This document shows positions 6,068 through 7,017 of a stretch of 7,017 bases of DNA, in pieces. The DNA lies in assembly GCA_009885905.1 (NCBI GenBank), contig VFJU01000374.1, forward strand, positions 1 through 7,017, in the 5' to 3' direction. Every line of letters starts with the position of its first letter. Positions within the stretch are counted from its first letter, which is position 1. The translations under genes and the position numbers were made by a program. Below the pieces are notes generated by a model. It did not search any database and was not told the origin of the DNA. It saw only the letters and a list, made by a program, of their open reading frames with translations. Source of the DNA: Verrucomicrobiota bacterium. Lineage in GTDB: Bacteria > Verrucomicrobiota > Verrucomicrobiia > Verrucomicrobiales > Akkermansiaceae.

Positions 6068-6703
6068 ATGATTCCTATTTCCCCGCCACCCAATCCATCA
6101 CAAGCCGTAGAACGCCTCCGCGAAATCATCGTGGGGCGTCAATTCGAGCAGTTTGAGAAGCGTATTCGACAGCTCGAAATCGCTGGACCACCTACAGGAC
6201 TAAACTCTGCGACAAGCGAGGACTTTGACGACCGCTTATCTGCCAGCGAAGCCTTGATGGAAGCAAGATTCGAGTCAATGCATGAAAATATGCAGCAACT
6301 CGTCGTGAAAGCGCGTGAACAGACGGAACACCTTTTGACACAGCAGCGCGAAGCGACCCTGCAACTCACCGGACAAGTCCAACAGTTAGTTTCAGCTCAA
6401 TCGAGCGAGATTTCAGCAGACATGATCCGACAGCTTGAACAAAAAATCGAAGTATGGCTGACAAACTGGCAAAATTTCATCCACCTTCAACTCAACGAAC
6501 GTGACCAAAATATTTCCGCGCATCTTCACCGCGAAGTTGCGACCCTTTGGGAAAATACCGAGTCACAAATTACCGCACTGCAGAGCCGGGCCGCCAACTG
6601 GGACACCATCGAGCAACGCTTCAGCCGCATCGCACTCGCGGCTCGCGCCCTCGCTGAGTGCGCATCTCCCACCGTCATCGAATCCAGCACCACTGCACCT
6701 TGA
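6068..6703 (+). CDS. Unrecognised helical, coiled-coil-like protein
   Basis: I do not recognise this 211-residue protein. It starts with a proline-rich stretch (ISPPPNPSQ, 4-12). A charged amphipathic helix follows, with REIIVGRQFEQFEKRIRQLE at 18-37 and hydrophobics about every 3-4 residues. After a Pro/Gly break (40-44), Gln/Glu-rich helical sequence runs from about 52 to 172 with few prolines or glycines and suits a coiled coil. A last helix (about 178-197) ends in a Ser/Thr-rich tail. There is no signal peptide or membrane helix, so it is probably cytoplasmic and oligomeric or a scaffold. A strong Shine-Dalgarno supports the start. Its TGA overlaps the ATG of the next gene (TGATG), so the two products probably act together. 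The helix near 14-37 loosely recalls LR-x-LLxG-x(2-4)-L segments near the N-terminus of some OmpA-type proteins; this is memory only. It is divergent from the sigma-kinase operon and may belong to its regulon. Confidence 0.8.
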   Translation: MIPISPPPNPSQAVERLREIIVGRQFEQFEKRIRQLEIAGPPTGLNSATSEDFDDRLSASEALMEARFESMHENMQQLVVKAREQTEHLLTQQREATLQLTGQVQQLVSAQSSEISADMIRQLEQKIEVWLTNWQNFIHLQLNERDQNISAHLHREVATLWENTESQITALQSRAANWDTIEQRFSRIALAARALAECASPTVIESSTTAP

Positions 6704-7017
6704 TGCCCGCAGCATTGTCACCTCTTCCTAACGCGTCCGGGGGACTCCCCTCTCGCGTGCTCGACCCGCAAATCTGGGATACATTACCTGTAAACCAACA
6801 CGAGTTAAACACCACGGTACCCACCCCGTTGCCGGTATGCCCCGTCTTCAACGTAATGCATCCGCAAACATTTCCCGGAAATTGGTCATCCTTGTTAGCC
6901 GCATTGCCCGCAGCTGATGACCCTGCTGGATTCGGAATCCATCCTGTTTCTGTAGCAGCGCCTCGACACGATACCGCTCCCGCGAAAGCTGCGGACTTTA
7001 CCGACGAAGACCTTCGC
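6703..7017 (+). CDS. Unrecognised proline-rich protein, N-terminal part (runs off the right edge)
   Basis: An open frame of 105 codons starts at the ATG overlapping the upstream stop (TGATG) and stays open to the last base of the window. The product begins MPAALSPLPNASGGLPSRVL and is rich in Pro, Ala, Leu and Val, with a single Cys (C47) and no obvious signal peptide or membrane helix. Near the edge it becomes charged (ADFTDEDLR), as if a disordered or extended N-terminal region were giving way to a folded domain. No family is recognised from this part. Support comes from the uninterrupted frame, the classic TGATG coupling to a well-supported gene, and the shared direction. There is no separate Shine-Dalgarno, as expected for translational coupling. 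It most likely works with the coiled-coil protein. Confidence 0.72.
   Translation, partial: MPAALSPLPNASGGLPSRVLDPQIWDTLPVNQHELNTTVPTPLPVCPVFNVMHPQTFPGNWSSLLAALPAADDPAGFGIHPVSVAAPRHDTAPAKAADFTDEDLR

Overview
The window looks like a chromosomal segment from a bacterium of the Verrucomicrobia/Planctomycetes (PVC) group, most likely a verrucomicrobium. This is inferred from architecture: an ECF-type sigma factor overlapping a membrane Ser/Thr kinase with PEGA and FGE-sulfatase (SUMF1/EgtB-like) domains outside the membrane, a combination common in that group. Shine-Dalgarno use is patchy: clear for two genes, absent for several others. No rRNA, tRNA, CRISPR array, transposase or phage gene was seen.

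Minus strand, in transcription order (right to left): an ECF-like sigma factor (5845-5174); a transmembrane Ser/Thr kinase whose start lies inside the sigma gene's 3' end (5187-2578); an OsmC-family thiol peroxidase-like protein (2556-2143), 21 nt after the kinase; a 124-nt gap; then cysJ (2018-255) and the first 76 codons of cysI (230-1, cut by the window edge). cysJ and cysI together encode the NADPH-dependent assimilatory sulfite reductase. The five genes share direction, but there are probably at least two transcription units: sigma-kinase(-osmC) and cysJI.

Plus strand, after a 222-bp AT-rich divergent intergenic region: a soluble, mostly helical, coiled-coil-like protein of unknown function (6068-6703), and an unrecognised proline-rich protein (6703 to the right edge). 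They overlap by one base at TGATG, so they are almost certainly translated together.

Inferred model: the kinase carries two PEGA-plus-FGE-like modules outside the membrane. The first FGE-like copy is degenerate; the second is intact in outline but has serines where FGE enzymes have their catalytic cysteines. It therefore looks like a sensor or binding region that passes a signal to the cytoplasmic kinase, which may control the co-translated sigma factor. No anti-sigma gene is visible. The divergent coiled-coil/proline-rich pair is a candidate target or partner of this module. That link rests on gene position only.
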